Source: Halomonas socia
GTDB taxonomy: Bacteria; Pseudomonadota; Gammaproteobacteria; Pseudomonadales; Halomonadaceae
DNA: 64,000 bases
Direction: 5' to 3'
NCBI RefSeq assembly: GCF_010977575.1
Contig: NZ_CP048812.1
Location: 3,286,001 to 3,350,000 of the forward strand
The notes beneath the pieces were generated by a model. It made no database searches. It was given only the letters and a program-made list of their open reading frames with translations, and was not told the DNA's origin. The position numbers and the translations under genes are program-made. Shown piece after piece: positions 55,193-63,743 of the stretch; within the stretch, counting starts at the first letter, position 1, and every line of letters begins with the position of its first letter.

Positions 55193-56134
55193 ATGCGTGT
55201 CATCTCAGCCGAACAGGTAGCCGCGGCGCTGCCGTGGCAGGCGCTGGTCGAGCGGCTGGCGCGGACCTTCCGCAACGGCGTGGAATCACCACCGCGCCAC
55301 CATCACGCCATGCAGCGGCCCGACGGCGAGGCCACCCTGCTACTGATGCCGGCCTGGGAGCAGGCCGGGTATATCGGGGTCAAGATGGTCAACGTCTTTC
55401 CCCAGAACGCCGACCACGGCTTGCCGGCGATTGCCGGTGTCTATCTGCTCAGCGAAGGTGCCCACGGTCGGCCGCTGGCGTGTCTCGACGGCGGCGAACT
55501 GACCCGTCGGCGTACCGCGGCGGCCTCGGCGCTGGCCGCCCGCGAGCTGGCCCGCGACGACGCCGAGACCCTGCTAGTGGTAGGTACCGGCAAGTTGGCG
55601 CCGATGGTGATCGAGGCGCATGCGGCGGTGCGCCCCATCAAGCGCGTGCGGATCTGGGGGCGCCATCGCGACAAGGCCGAGCGGCTGGCAGCCGGCTACG
55701 CCGGGCATTTCGATACCGCGGCAGTGGAGGATCTCGAGGCGGCCACCCGTGAAGCGGATATCGTCAGCTGCGTGACGCTCTCCAGCGAGCCGCTGATCCG
55801 CGGCGCCTGGCTCAGCCCCGGCACTCATCTCGACCTGATCGGCGCCTTTCGCCCCAGCATGCGCGAGACCGACGCCGAGTGCTTCGCGCGCAGCGAGGTG
55901 TTCGTCGACACCTATGCCGGCGCCCAGGGCGAGGCCGGCGATATCCTGCAGGCCATCGACGAGGGCGCCTTTCGTTTCGACGATATCGGCGCCGAGCTCG
56001 CCGAGCTACTGCGCAACGAGAAGCCGGGACGCTCCTCGAACGAGGCGATCACCCTGTTCAAGTCGGTAGGGGCATCGTTGGAGGACCTGGCGGCGGCCAT
56101 CGAGGTCTGGGAGCAGCTCGAGGGGCGTGCATGA
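55193..56134 (+). CDS. Ornithine cyclodeaminase/mu-crystallin family protein
   Basis: A 313-residue NAD(P)-binding protein: VKMVNVFPQN, LDGGELTRRRTAAASALAA, TGKLAPMVIEAHA and IWGRHRDKAERLA. Family members are ornithine cyclodeaminases, alanine dehydrogenases or ketimine reductases. Starts 1 bp after ridA, so it is translationally coupled to it; a ketimine-reducing role is plausible. Confidence 0.88.
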   Translation: MRVISAEQVAAALPWQALVERLARTFRNGVESPPRHHHAMQRPDGEATLLLMPAWEQAGYIGVKMVNVFPQNADHGLPAIAGVYLLSEGAHGRPLACLDGGELTRRRTAAASALAARELARDDAETLLVVGTGKLAPMVIEAHAAVRPIKRVRIWGRHRDKAERLAAGYAGHFDTAAVEDLEAATREADIVSCVTLSSEPLIRGAWLSPGTHLDLIGAFRPSMRETDAECFARSEVFVDTYAGAQGEAGDILQAIDEGAFRFDDIGAELAELLRNEKPGRSSNEAITLFKSVGASLEDLAAAIEVWEQLEGRA

Positions 56135-56225
56135 CCCAAGCCGCCTGACGCTCCCGGCGTACAGCCGCATCAGCGCTGCCGGGTCGACGACGGGCAGCGA
56201 ATACCCAGTGCTGAGGAGAGGTGAC

Positions 56226-57500
56226 GTGGAGATTGCGGTGATCGGTGCCGGCGTGGTGGGCGTGACCACGGCGCATGCCCTACAGCAGCGCGGCCACCGT
56301 GTCACGGTGGTGGAGTGCCACGCTGCTGCGGGGCTCGAGACCAGCCGTGCCAACGCCGGCCAGCGCAGCTACGGCTATGTCTACCCCTGGGCCTCGCCGG
56401 CGATGCTCAAGAAGGCCCTGCCGTGGCTGGTCAAGCGCGACGGCCCGCTCAAGCTGCGACTGCCGCCCTCGCGGCATACCTTGAGTTTCCTGGCGGCGAC
56501 CTGGCGCTTTGCCCAGCAGCCCGGCCTGTTCGAGGCCAACAAGCGTGCCATGCTGCGTCTGGGGGCCTATAGCCGCCAGTGCTTCGAGGCGCTGGAGGAC
56601 GATGCGACGCTCGCCTTCGACGCCGGTCGGGGCGGCCTGGTCGATTTGGCCAGCGACGTCGAGTCGCTCAAGGCGCTGCAGGTCAACGCCGGGCTGCTCG
56701 GTGAGATGGGCATCGAGCATCAACTGATGACGGCGGCCGAGGTCGCCGAGCGCGAACCTGCCCTGGCCGGTAGCCAGCCGCTGGTAGGCGGCATCTGGCT
56801 GCCCGGCGACGGCACCGGTGACTGCCACCGCTTCACCCAGGCGTTGGCCGCGGTCTGCGCGGCACGCGGGGTGGATTTCCTGTTCGAGACCCAAGTGACC
56901 GGCGCCGAGCGTGACAGCGGCGGCCATCTGCGTGCCTTGACGTTGGCCAACGCCGCGGGAGAGCCTCAGGCTCCGCTGGCCGCTGATGCCTTCGTGCTGT
57001 GTGCCGGCACCGCCTCGCAGCGCCTCGGAGAGCTGTTCGGTGCCCGACTGCCGATCTATCCGGTGAAGGGCTATTCGCTGACCATGCCGCTGCGCGATGC
57101 TGCCCGGGCACCGCGCTCGACGGTGATCGATGATCGCTACAAGGTGGTATTCACGCGCCTCGGTGAGCGCCTGCGGGTCACCGGCTTCGCCGAGCTGGCC
57201 GAGCACGACCGGCAGATTCCGGCGGCGCGGCTGGCGACGCTACGCCGCGCCGTGGCAGCGCGATTCGCCGGCGCGGCCGATGTCGACGCCGCCGAGTCAT
57301 GGGCCGGCTTCCGGCCGATGACTCCGGATGGACCGCCGGTGATTGGTGAAGGCAAGCGCAACAACCTGTTCCTGAATACCGGCCACGGCACCTTCGGCTG
57401 GACCCTGTCGGCGGCCAGCGCCCAGCTGATCGCGCAACTGATCGACGGTGACAAGCCGGCGTTGGCGATGGAGGCGTTTCGCCCCGGCCGCTTCGGCTGA
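56226..57500 (+). CDS. D-amino-acid dehydrogenase-like flavoprotein (DadA type)
   Basis: A 424-residue DAO-superfamily enzyme. GAGVVGVTTAHALQQRGHRVTVVE binds FAD, LETSRANAGQRSYGYVYPWASP matches DadA, and GFRPMTPDGPPVIGEG with NTGHGTFGWT closes the fold. Oxidises D-amino acids or related amines to imines. GTG at 56226 with GAGGAG; the in-frame ATG at 56127 overlaps the previous gene and lacks a site. Confidence 0.88.
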   Translation: MEIAVIGAGVVGVTTAHALQQRGHRVTVVECHAAAGLETSRANAGQRSYGYVYPWASPAMLKKALPWLVKRDGPLKLRLPPSRHTLSFLAATWRFAQQPGLFEANKRAMLRLGAYSRQCFEALEDDATLAFDAGRGGLVDLASDVESLKALQVNAGLLGEMGIEHQLMTAAEVAEREPALAGSQPLVGGIWLPGDGTGDCHRFTQALAAVCAARGVDFLFETQVTGAERDSGGHLRALTLANAAGEPQAPLAADAFVLCAGTASQRLGELFGARLPIYPVKGYSLTMPLRDAARAPRSTVIDDRYKVVFTRLGERLRVTGFAELAEHDRQIPAARLATLRRAVAARFAGAADVDAAESWAGFRPMTPDGPPVIGEGKRNNLFLNTGHGTFGWTLSAASAQLIAQLIDGDKPALAMEAFRPGRFG

Positions 57501-57547
57501 CGGCTCTCGCTTGGCCGGGGGCTCTCTCATTTGGCAAGGACGAAACG

Positions 57548-58519
57548 ATGACACCGCTATATGACCGCGACGGATGGATCTGGCAGGACGGCGAGTGGCT
57601 GGCCTGGCGCGAGGCCACCACCCATCTGTTGAGCCATACCCTGCACTACGGCATGGGCTGCTTCGAGGGCGTGCGCGCCTATGCCGGCGAGGGCGGCACG
57701 CATCTTTTCCGGGCCGCCGAGCATACCCGTAGGCTGCTGGATAGCGCCCATGCACTGGATATGCCGCTGGCGTGGGACGCGGCGGACTTGCTCGAGGCGC
57801 AGCGTGAGTGCGTCAGGCGCAACGACCTTGCCAATGCCTACCTCAAGCCGACGGTGTACTTCGGTGCCGAGGGGATGGGGCTGCGCGCCAAGGGCCTGAC
57901 CACCCATGTGATGATCGCCGCCTGGGATCTCGGCGACTATCTCGACCCATGTGCTGCGCAGATCGGCCTGCGTGCCTTGACCTCTTCCTGGGCACGCCAT
58001 CATGTCAATATCAGCCTGTGTCGTGCCAAGACCAACGGCCACTACGTCAACTCGATCCTGGCACTCAATACCGCGGTCAAGGCGGGCTTCGACGAGACCA
58101 TCATGCTCGACCCGGAGGGCTATGTCGCCGAGGCCTCGGCGGCCAATGTATTCTTGCTGCGCGACGGCGTGCTGCATACCCCGGAGATCACTTCCTGCCT
58201 GCAGGGCATTACCCGCGACAGCGTGATCACACTGGCGCGTCGCGAACTGGGCCTCGAGGTGCGTGAGCGGCGCATCACTCGCGACGAGCTGTATACCGCC
58301 GAGGAGGCGTTCGTCACCGGTACCGCCGCCGAGATTCTGCCGCTGCGCGAGCTCGACGGGCGGCGTATCGGCGTGCGCGGCGCCGATGCCCTCAAGCCGC
58401 TCGAGGCCATCGAAGCACGCAGCGTGACGGCGCGACTGCAGGGCCTCTATCGGCAACTGGCGCGGGGTAAGTTGGAGGGGTATGACGCCTGGCTGACAGC
58501 CACCGCACAGGGCACCTAG
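57548..58519 (+). CDS. ilvE: Branched-chain amino acid aminotransferase family
   Basis: A 323-residue fold-type IV PLP enzyme: TLHYGMGCFEGVRAY, Lys161 in CRAKTNGHYVNSI for the cofactor, EASAANVFL and CLQGITRDS for phosphate and substrate. Standard IlvE-like, but its place at the end of a catabolic operon suggests a dedicated role. AAGGA site. Confidence 0.88.
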   Translation: MTPLYDRDGWIWQDGEWLAWREATTHLLSHTLHYGMGCFEGVRAYAGEGGTHLFRAAEHTRRLLDSAHALDMPLAWDAADLLEAQRECVRRNDLANAYLKPTVYFGAEGMGLRAKGLTTHVMIAAWDLGDYLDPCAAQIGLRALTSSWARHHVNISLCRAKTNGHYVNSILALNTAVKAGFDETIMLDPEGYVAEASAANVFLLRDGVLHTPEITSCLQGITRDSVITLARRELGLEVRERRITRDELYTAEEAFVTGTAAEILPLRELDGRRIGVRGADALKPLEAIEARSVTARLQGLYRQLARGKLEGYDAWLTATAQGT

Positions 58520-58524
58520 CGGAC

Positions 58525-58561
58525 AAAAGAAAACGCCATGAAGCCCGACGCTTCATGGCGT
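58525..58561. terminator. Strong hairpin terminator, U-run on the minus strand
   Basis: ACGCCATGAAGC and GCTTCATGGCGT form a perfect 12-bp stem with a 5-base loop (58533-58561). On the minus strand it is followed by TTTTCTTTT, a classic Rho-independent terminator for the RNA read from trmJ side; it may also stop the ilvE operon. Confidence 0.85.
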
Positions 58562-58690
58562 ATTCCTTCCTCCCTGAGCACCGTCCGGGTGCCATGGCCG
58601 TGGCCATTTCCTGTTGGCGCTCCCTGCGCCGTCGCATCCTTGACGAGGTAGAGCAGTATCCGTTGCGCCCGCCCAACCGTTATAGGCCGG
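58525..58690 (-). ncRNA. Candidate CsrB/RsmZ-like sponge RNA
   Basis: Read on the minus strand, this region has eight GGA triplets in about 100 nt, three of them in hairpin loops: CGTC-AAGGATGC-GACG (58645-58630), GGCGC-AGGGA-GCGCC (58630-58616) and GCACC-CGGAC-GGTGC (58592-58578), followed by an unpaired GGGAGGAAGGA and the terminator. GGA in loops is how CsrA/RsmA-titrating RNAs bind their protein. TATAAC near 58687-58682 could be a -10. It could instead be the trmJ 3-prime leader-less tail. Confidence 0.55.
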
Positions 58691-58702
58691 TTAGATGACA
58701 GT

Positions 58703-59473
58703 CTAGTCACGATTGCGTGACCTTTCCTTGTCATCGGGCGAATCAATGGCAATATGCTGCTCCACTGCGCTGAGCAGCCCGCGCAGCAGCGAGAGTTCAC
58801 GGCGCGAAGGTTGAGCGCGGGCGAACAGCGCCTGCAACTGCTGCTCGGTGGCGGCGTGGGGCTGAGTGAGAAAGCCGCTACTGGTCATGACCCGGGAAAG
58901 ATGCGCTTGGAAATGACCTAGCTGCTCACGGGTTGGCGGCTCGGCCTGGGCCGGGCGCTGATAGCGGTAGTCGCTGGCCGGCTGCCGGCGCCAGGCGCGG
59001 TGTACTTCGTAGGCCAGCACCTGCACCGCCTGGGAAAGGTTGAGGATACCGTAGTCGGGGTTGGCCGGAATGCTCACCTGATGGCTGCACTGGCGGATCT
59101 CGTCGTTGGTCAGCCCCGAGCGCTCGCGGCCGAATACCAGTGCCACCGGCGACTGGCGGGCGTGCTCGACGATCACCTCGGCCATGGCGTCAGGCTCATC
59201 AAAGTGGGGCAGCGGCAGGCTGCGCAGGCGGGCGCTGGCACCGACGACCTGAACGCAGTCGGCAAGCGCCTCGCTCAGCGTCTCGACCACCCGAGCGGCG
59301 TCGAGCACGTCCTCGGCACCGGCCGCCAGCCGCGAGGCGTCCGGGTCTGGGTAGCAGCGCGGCCGCACCAGCACCAGGTCGCTGAGCCCCATGGTCTTCA
59401 TGGCGCGAGCCGCCTGGCCGATATTGCCGGGATGAAAGGTCTGGACGAGGACGATGCGGATATTGGAGAGCAT
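58703..59473 (-). CDS. trmJ: tRNA (cytidine/uridine-32-2'-O)-methyltransferase
   Basis: A 256-residue SPOUT methyltransferase: IRIVLVQTFHPGNIGQAARAMKTMGL, VFGRERSGLTNDE and LNLSQAVQVLAYE form the knotted SAM site. Methylates the ribose of tRNA position 32. The C-terminal 90 residues are the usual TrmJ dimer extension. The AGGAA site is rather far from the ATG. Confidence 0.93.
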   Translation of the reverse strand: MLSNIRIVLVQTFHPGNIGQAARAMKTMGLSDLVLVRPRCYPDPDASRLAAGAEDVLDAARVVETLSEALADCVQVVGASARLRSLPLPHFDEPDAMAEVIVEHARQSPVALVFGRERSGLTNDEIRQCSHQVSIPANPDYGILNLSQAVQVLAYEVHRAWRRQPASDYRYQRPAQAEPPTREQLGHFQAHLSRVMTSSGFLTQPHAATEQQLQALFARAQPSRRELSLLRGLLSAVEQHIAIDSPDDKERSRNRD

Positions 59474-59509
59474 GGAAACAAGATTCCTACTTATCTCTTA
59501 GCGCTAAAA

Positions 59510-59539
59510 TAAAAAAACCCGCCGGTTCTCACCGGCGGG
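59510..59539 (-). terminator. Rho-independent terminator upstream of trmJ
   Basis: CCCGCCGGT-GAGA-ACCGGCGGG on the minus strand is followed by TTTTTTTATTTT. It stops transcription arriving from the group II intron side before trmJ. Confidence 0.9.
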
Positions 59540-59617
59540 GTCTGTCTCAGGCAGTGCCTGGGGCAGGGGGCTGGCTGTCGGGTAGCAGCAGGGCATTTCT
59601 GCCCCGCCGCCCCCTAA

Positions 59618-59651
59618 GAACCGTACGTGCGAGTTTCCCCGCATACGGCTC
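59618..59651 (-). ncRNA. Group II intron domain V
   Basis: The 34-nt minus-strand hairpin begins GAGCCGTATGCG and ends GCACGTACGGTTC with a GGGGAAACTC middle: the catalytic AGC-type triad region and GNRA-like tip of domain V are readable. Confidence 0.92.
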
Positions 59652-59696
59652 AAGCCTCTGTAAACCCGTACAAGGTACAGGCCGACTGCCATCTGC

Positions 59697-59996
59697 TCAG
59701 TCGTCGCCGAACATCCTTTCGTGGCAGTGGTAGCAGCAATCGCCGGCATGGTCCGGGCTCTCTACTGTGGCCTTGATGGCATCAGTCATCTCTCTGCGAG
59801 ACTCGAACGCATCAAGTTCACCATTTGAGAACATGGTATTACCGACTTTATAAGCTTCCTCAACGCTTTCGCCGGTCGAGTACACCGTACTATCGCAGAA
59901 CTCACAGCGATCTAGCACGCCTGCTCGTATGGCTATCCCCGTGGCGACGTTGAGTTTTTGCTCTTCCTGCTCCATCCACCTTTTTGTGACGCCCAT
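59697..59996 (-). CDS. Small Cys-rich protein encoded inside the intron
   Basis: A 99-residue protein with an AGGAG site before the ATG at 59996. N-terminal helix KRWMEQEEQKLNVATGIAIRAGVL, then CEFCDSTVY, YKVGNTMFSNGELDAF, REMTDAIKATVE and a C-terminal CCYHCHERM. The CxxC and CCxxC pairs suggest a zinc ribbon. It lies between the maturase stop and domain V, an unusual place for a second ORF. Family not recognised. Confidence 0.6.
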   Translation of the reverse strand: MGVTKRWMEQEEQKLNVATGIAIRAGVLDRCEFCDSTVYSTGESVEEAYKVGNTMFSNGELDAFESRREMTDAIKATVESPDHAGDCCYHCHERMFGDD

Positions 59997-60054
59997 GATC
60001 AGCTCCTGCGCATACATGAAGTTACATGCTAGCAGCAGTGCTGACCCTGGTCGA

Positions 60055-61710
60055 TCATCCACTACCGTGATGCAGCTGACGGTGGCAGTTGGGATGCAGC
60101 AGTACCAGGTTGTCCAGCTCGTCACCGCCACCCTTGTGCCTCTCCACCACGTGGTGGATGTTCCACCCGGTTTCCCAGGTGATGAACTGTTGGCACATCG
60201 GGCAGCGCTTGCCTTGCCGGGACCAGAGCGTCTGCAGCTTCTTCCTTCCCTTTGTCGATTCCTTCCAGGAACGTTCCAGCCGTTCCTCGAAATAGGTCTC
60301 GAACGCCGGGTCGTAAGGGTTCGCTTCCGCCTTGATCTTGGTATGCCGCTTGATCGGCACATCGCTGGCATAGAGCAGATACGCTCGCTTGCCGCCGGGA
60401 TACTCACCCTGGAAGACCCACTGACGCTTGCCTGCTGGAGGGAAGTACTTCCCCTTGATCCAGCGCTTGCGCCGGCTCAGGTGCCGTCTCTTGCACCATT
60501 GCCATAGCATCTTCCAGATGCGGTAGTCCACGTAGTTGAACGTCTCCTTGGCCGCGACTCCCCGATGGTAGTTGGTCCAGCCCCGAATCATCGGGTTGAG
60601 CTGATCCACGATCCACCAGGCAGGCATGGTCTTGTTGGCGTTCAACAGCTTCCTTACGTTGGCCAAGAAAGTCTTCACGTTCTTGTGGCTCGGCTTGATG
60701 AGGCACTTGTCACTGTACTTGCGAATATTCTGGCCCAGGAAGTCGAATCCCTCCGCTATGTGCGTGACGACGGACTTCTCCACTGAGAGCGTGAGCCCAC
60801 GCTCGGCCATGAAGGCCTCGACGATGGGTTTCACGTCCTCCTCCAGCAGCTCCTTGGAGATGCCGGTGATGATGAAATCGTCCGCGTACCGCACATAATT
60901 GACCTTGGTCTTGTAGCTGGCCTTGGTGTTCTTCTTCCCGAATTGGGATTCGAGCACCGCTTCCAAACCGTCAAGCGCCATATTGGCCAATGCCGGCGAG
61001 ATGATGCCACCTTGCGGTGTTCCCGCCGTCGTCGGAAGGAGCCGTGAGGACTCCATGTATCCCGCTTTAAGCCACTTGCGGAGGACCGTCCTATCCATGG
61101 GGATATTCCGGACCAGCCACTCGTGGTCGATGTTGTCGAAGCACCCCTTGATGTCGCCTTCGAGTACCCACTTAGCCGAGTGCTTGCGGCTGAGATTGAC
61201 GAAGCATTGCTCAATCGCATCCGCGGTGGCTCGCATGGGCCGAAAGCCGTAGGAGTTCCGATCCGCCGTCGTTTCTGCTACCGGTTCGAGCCCAAGCAGG
61301 TACATTGCCTGCATGGCGCGATCCAGCATCGTCGGGATTCCCAGCGGCCGACGTTGACCGTTGGCCTTTGGGATATAGACCCGGCGAAGCGGTCTGGGCT
61401 TGTAGCCCTTCCGCTGCAAACGGAAGATCGCTTCCCACTTGTCATCCGGAGTGTCCCAGCATGCCCCATCGACACCAGGCGTTTTCTTGCCCTGGTTCTC
61501 GGTGACGCGCTTCACAGCCAGTGCCCTGGCTGAGAACGAGCGGACCAGCATGCGTTGCAGGGATTTGACCCTGCGCCACTTCTGGTCATGGGCAGCCTTC
61601 GCGATCCGTACCTGTAGCCTCCTCACACGGCGATGGCAGACCTTCCAATCGATGGTGTGCCAGCTTGATGCCGAGTGGGAGAATGCAGGTACGCTTTCAA
61701 GAGTACTCAT
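60055..61710 (-). CDS. ltrA: Group II intron reverse transcriptase/maturase with HNH domain
   Basis: A 551-residue intron-encoded protein. Reverse transcriptase motifs include YGFRPMRATADAIEQ, GTPQGGIISPALANM and the catalytic VRYADDFII; a maturase X domain follows (GWTNYHRGVAAKETFNYVD); the last 60 residues are an HNH nuclease (CPMCQQFITWETGWNIHHV ... LLHPNCHRQLHH). It promotes splicing and retrohoming. AGGAGGATAG precedes the ATG. Apparently intact. Confidence 0.95.
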   Translation of the reverse strand: MSTLESVPAFSHSASSWHTIDWKVCHRRVRRLQVRIAKAAHDQKWRRVKSLQRMLVRSFSARALAVKRVTENQGKKTPGVDGACWDTPDDKWEAIFRLQRKGYKPRPLRRVYIPKANGQRRPLGIPTMLDRAMQAMYLLGLEPVAETTADRNSYGFRPMRATADAIEQCFVNLSRKHSAKWVLEGDIKGCFDNIDHEWLVRNIPMDRTVLRKWLKAGYMESSRLLPTTAGTPQGGIISPALANMALDGLEAVLESQFGKKNTKASYKTKVNYVRYADDFIITGISKELLEEDVKPIVEAFMAERGLTLSVEKSVVTHIAEGFDFLGQNIRKYSDKCLIKPSHKNVKTFLANVRKLLNANKTMPAWWIVDQLNPMIRGWTNYHRGVAAKETFNYVDYRIWKMLWQWCKRRHLSRRKRWIKGKYFPPAGKRQWVFQGEYPGGKRAYLLYASDVPIKRHTKIKAEANPYDPAFETYFEERLERSWKESTKGRKKLQTLWSRQGKRCPMCQQFITWETGWNIHHVVERHKGGGDELDNLVLLHPNCHRQLHHGSG

Positions 61711-62067
61711 CTTGCTATCCTCCTCTGAGCATTGACGAAAAATGCCCCGAGGGGGGAAGACGGCACTATCCCCTTGCGGGGAAGGTGAGCCTCACCCCGC
61801 AAGGGCATTCGTTCTGTCCATCCAAACCGCGGATGGTGCTTATCAGGCGGCTTTACACGCCTTCACGCGATCAGAGACCAGACAGAAGTCAGCACGCTTT
61901 CGCGTCGGGGCAAAGTTCGAACCCCTATCCCGTCCATTACAGACGGGCATTCGCTTTTTCTGTCCTCCTCTACCCGCACCTCCAACAGCTTGCCTTGCGG
62001 CTCGCCTGCCCGAGGGCAGAGATACGGGCTTACCGAGTTCCTTTCCTTCTACATGAGTGGGTTAGAC
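61711..62067 (-). other. Non-coding intron segment between maturase gene and IS66
   Basis: No gene. Several short hairpins are visible (for example CCTTGCGGGG with CCCCGCAAGG near 61775-61805, and GCCCGTC/GACGGGC type arms near 61930-61950), as expected of group II intron domains I-IV. Confidence 0.55.
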
Positions 62068-62099
62068 GTAAGCGAACGGGCATCACCCTTTGTGAATGA

Positions 62100-63649
62100 T
62101 CAGTCGACGAGTTGCCAGTTGTGGGGCAGGAGTTCGTGGAGCTGGCTGGCCTTCTGGGTCGGCAGCCGTTCGAGCACATCCTTCAGGTAAGCGTAGGGCT
62201 CATGGCCGTTCAGCTTGGCGCATTGGATCAGGCTCATGATGTTGGCGGCACGCTGGCCGCTGCGCAGCGAGCCGGCAAACAGCCAGTTGCTGCGACCGAG
62301 CGCCCAGGGACGAATCAGGTTTTCCACCCGGTTGTTGTCGATGGGTAACCCGCCGTCATCGAGGTAGCGCGTCAGCGTCGCCCAACGCTTCAAGCTATAG
62401 TCCAGCGCCTTGGCCGTCGCCGAGCCGTTTGGCACTTTCTCGCGGTGAGCCAACATCCAGCGGTGCAGCGCGTCGGCGATGGGCCTCGCCCGTGTCTCCC
62501 TCAGTCGTTGGCGTTCTTCCGCGCTCAGTGACTGGGCCTCGCGCTCCACCTGGTAAAGCTGGCCGATCAGTTCGATGGCCTGTTTGGCAATCTGACTCTT
62601 GGCAGCCACGTGTAGGTCGACGAACTTGCGTCGCGCATGAGCCATGCAGCCGATCTCGGTGACGCCCTTGGCAAAGCTCTGCTTGTAGCCGCTGTAGTCG
62701 TCGCAGATCAGCTTGCCCTTCCACTCACCGAGGAAGTCACGGGCATGCTGACCGCCACGCCCCTCGCTGAAGTCGTAGACCACCGCCTGCAATCCGGCGT
62801 AGGGCGTCGTGGCGTAAGCCCAGAGGTAGGCACGGTGGGTCTTCTTCTTGCCTGGGGCCAGCATCGGCACCGGGGTCTCGTCGGCATGCAGCACGGGCTC
62901 GGCAAGCAACAGGTCACGCAGCGCATCGACCAGTGGCTGGAGCCGCACCCCGCAGATGCCAGCCCACTCGCCCAAGGTGGAGCGCGGAATCGGTACACCG
63001 GCACGGGCAAAGATCTGCTCTTGGCGATAGAGGGGCAGATGATCGGCATACTTAGCGATCAGCACCTGGGCCAGCAGGCCGGCGGTGGGGATGCCCTTGT
63101 CGATGATCTGGGCCGGCATCGGCGCCTGGATCAGCGTCTCACACTGGTCGCAGACCCATTTGCCGCGAACATGGCGCTCGACGTGGAACACGCCTGGCGT
63201 GTAGTCGAGCTTTTCGCTGATCTCCTCGCCGATCCGCCGCAGCTGGCAACCGCAGGTGCAATGATCATTCTCCGGATCATGGTGAACCTCGGTGCGCGGC
63301 AGCTCGGGAGGCAAGGGGGCGCGCTTGGGGCCTTCTTGGGCACCGGCGGAGTGGAGGTGAGCTTCAGATCCTCAAGCTCAGTCTCGATGGCGGCGATGTC
63401 GGCATCCACCATCTCCTCCAGCAGGCTGATCTGCAGGACGTTGAGCTGTTCGCTGCGCTTGCCGAAAGCGTGGCGCTTAAGCAGCGCCAATTCATAAGTC
63501 AGCTTCTGATTGACCTGCTCGGTGTGGCGTAGCGTTTCTTGGCTCTGTGTCAGCGCCCGGTCCTTTTCCTCCACCTGCGCCATCAGCGTTGCCGCCAGGT
63601 GGCGGAGCTGATCGGGAGAGAGTTGGGACAAGTCAGGCGGCGTCTTCAT
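62100..63649 (-). pseudogene. tnpC: IS66 transposase TnpC, frameshifted
   Basis: The ATG at 63649 opens a coiled-coil front (LTQSQETLRHTEQVNQKL, then KRHAFGKRSEQL) that loses frame at the run of Gs at 63327-63330; the following frame resumes with CTCGCQLRRIGEEISEKLDY, a zinc-finger, and the DDE core (HADETPVPML, CMAHARRKF, GLPIDNNRVEN). One lost base restores a protein of about 516 residues. Probably inactive unless the base is a sequencing error. Confidence 0.85.
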
Positions 63650-63743
63650 CCTCTGATTATGCCAGCCCGCCAGCAGCAAAGGGATGCGCAGATTATCGAA
63701 TGGCCAGGGCTCGCCTTCTGTGCCGATAAGTTCACCGCGCGAC

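Larger units (their letters stand above)
59577..62067 (-). mobile_element. Group II intron, 5-prime part cut by IS66
   Basis: Minus-strand retroelement. It has domain V (59618-59651), a GC-rich domain VI-like hairpin (about 59586-59611) ending CTACCCGAC at 59577, the maturase gene and, at 61711-62067, about 360 bp of non-coding, structured sequence that fits part of domain I. The conserved GTGCG-type 5-prime end is not found before the IS66 end at 62068, so the true start probably lies beyond that element, outside the window. Confidence 0.8.

Noticed and set aside
59510-59539. Terminator as evidence for a class-C (terminator-targeting) group II intron
   Set aside because: Class-C introns insert downstream of terminator stems; here the terminator is on the 3-prime side of the intron, so it does not support that class.
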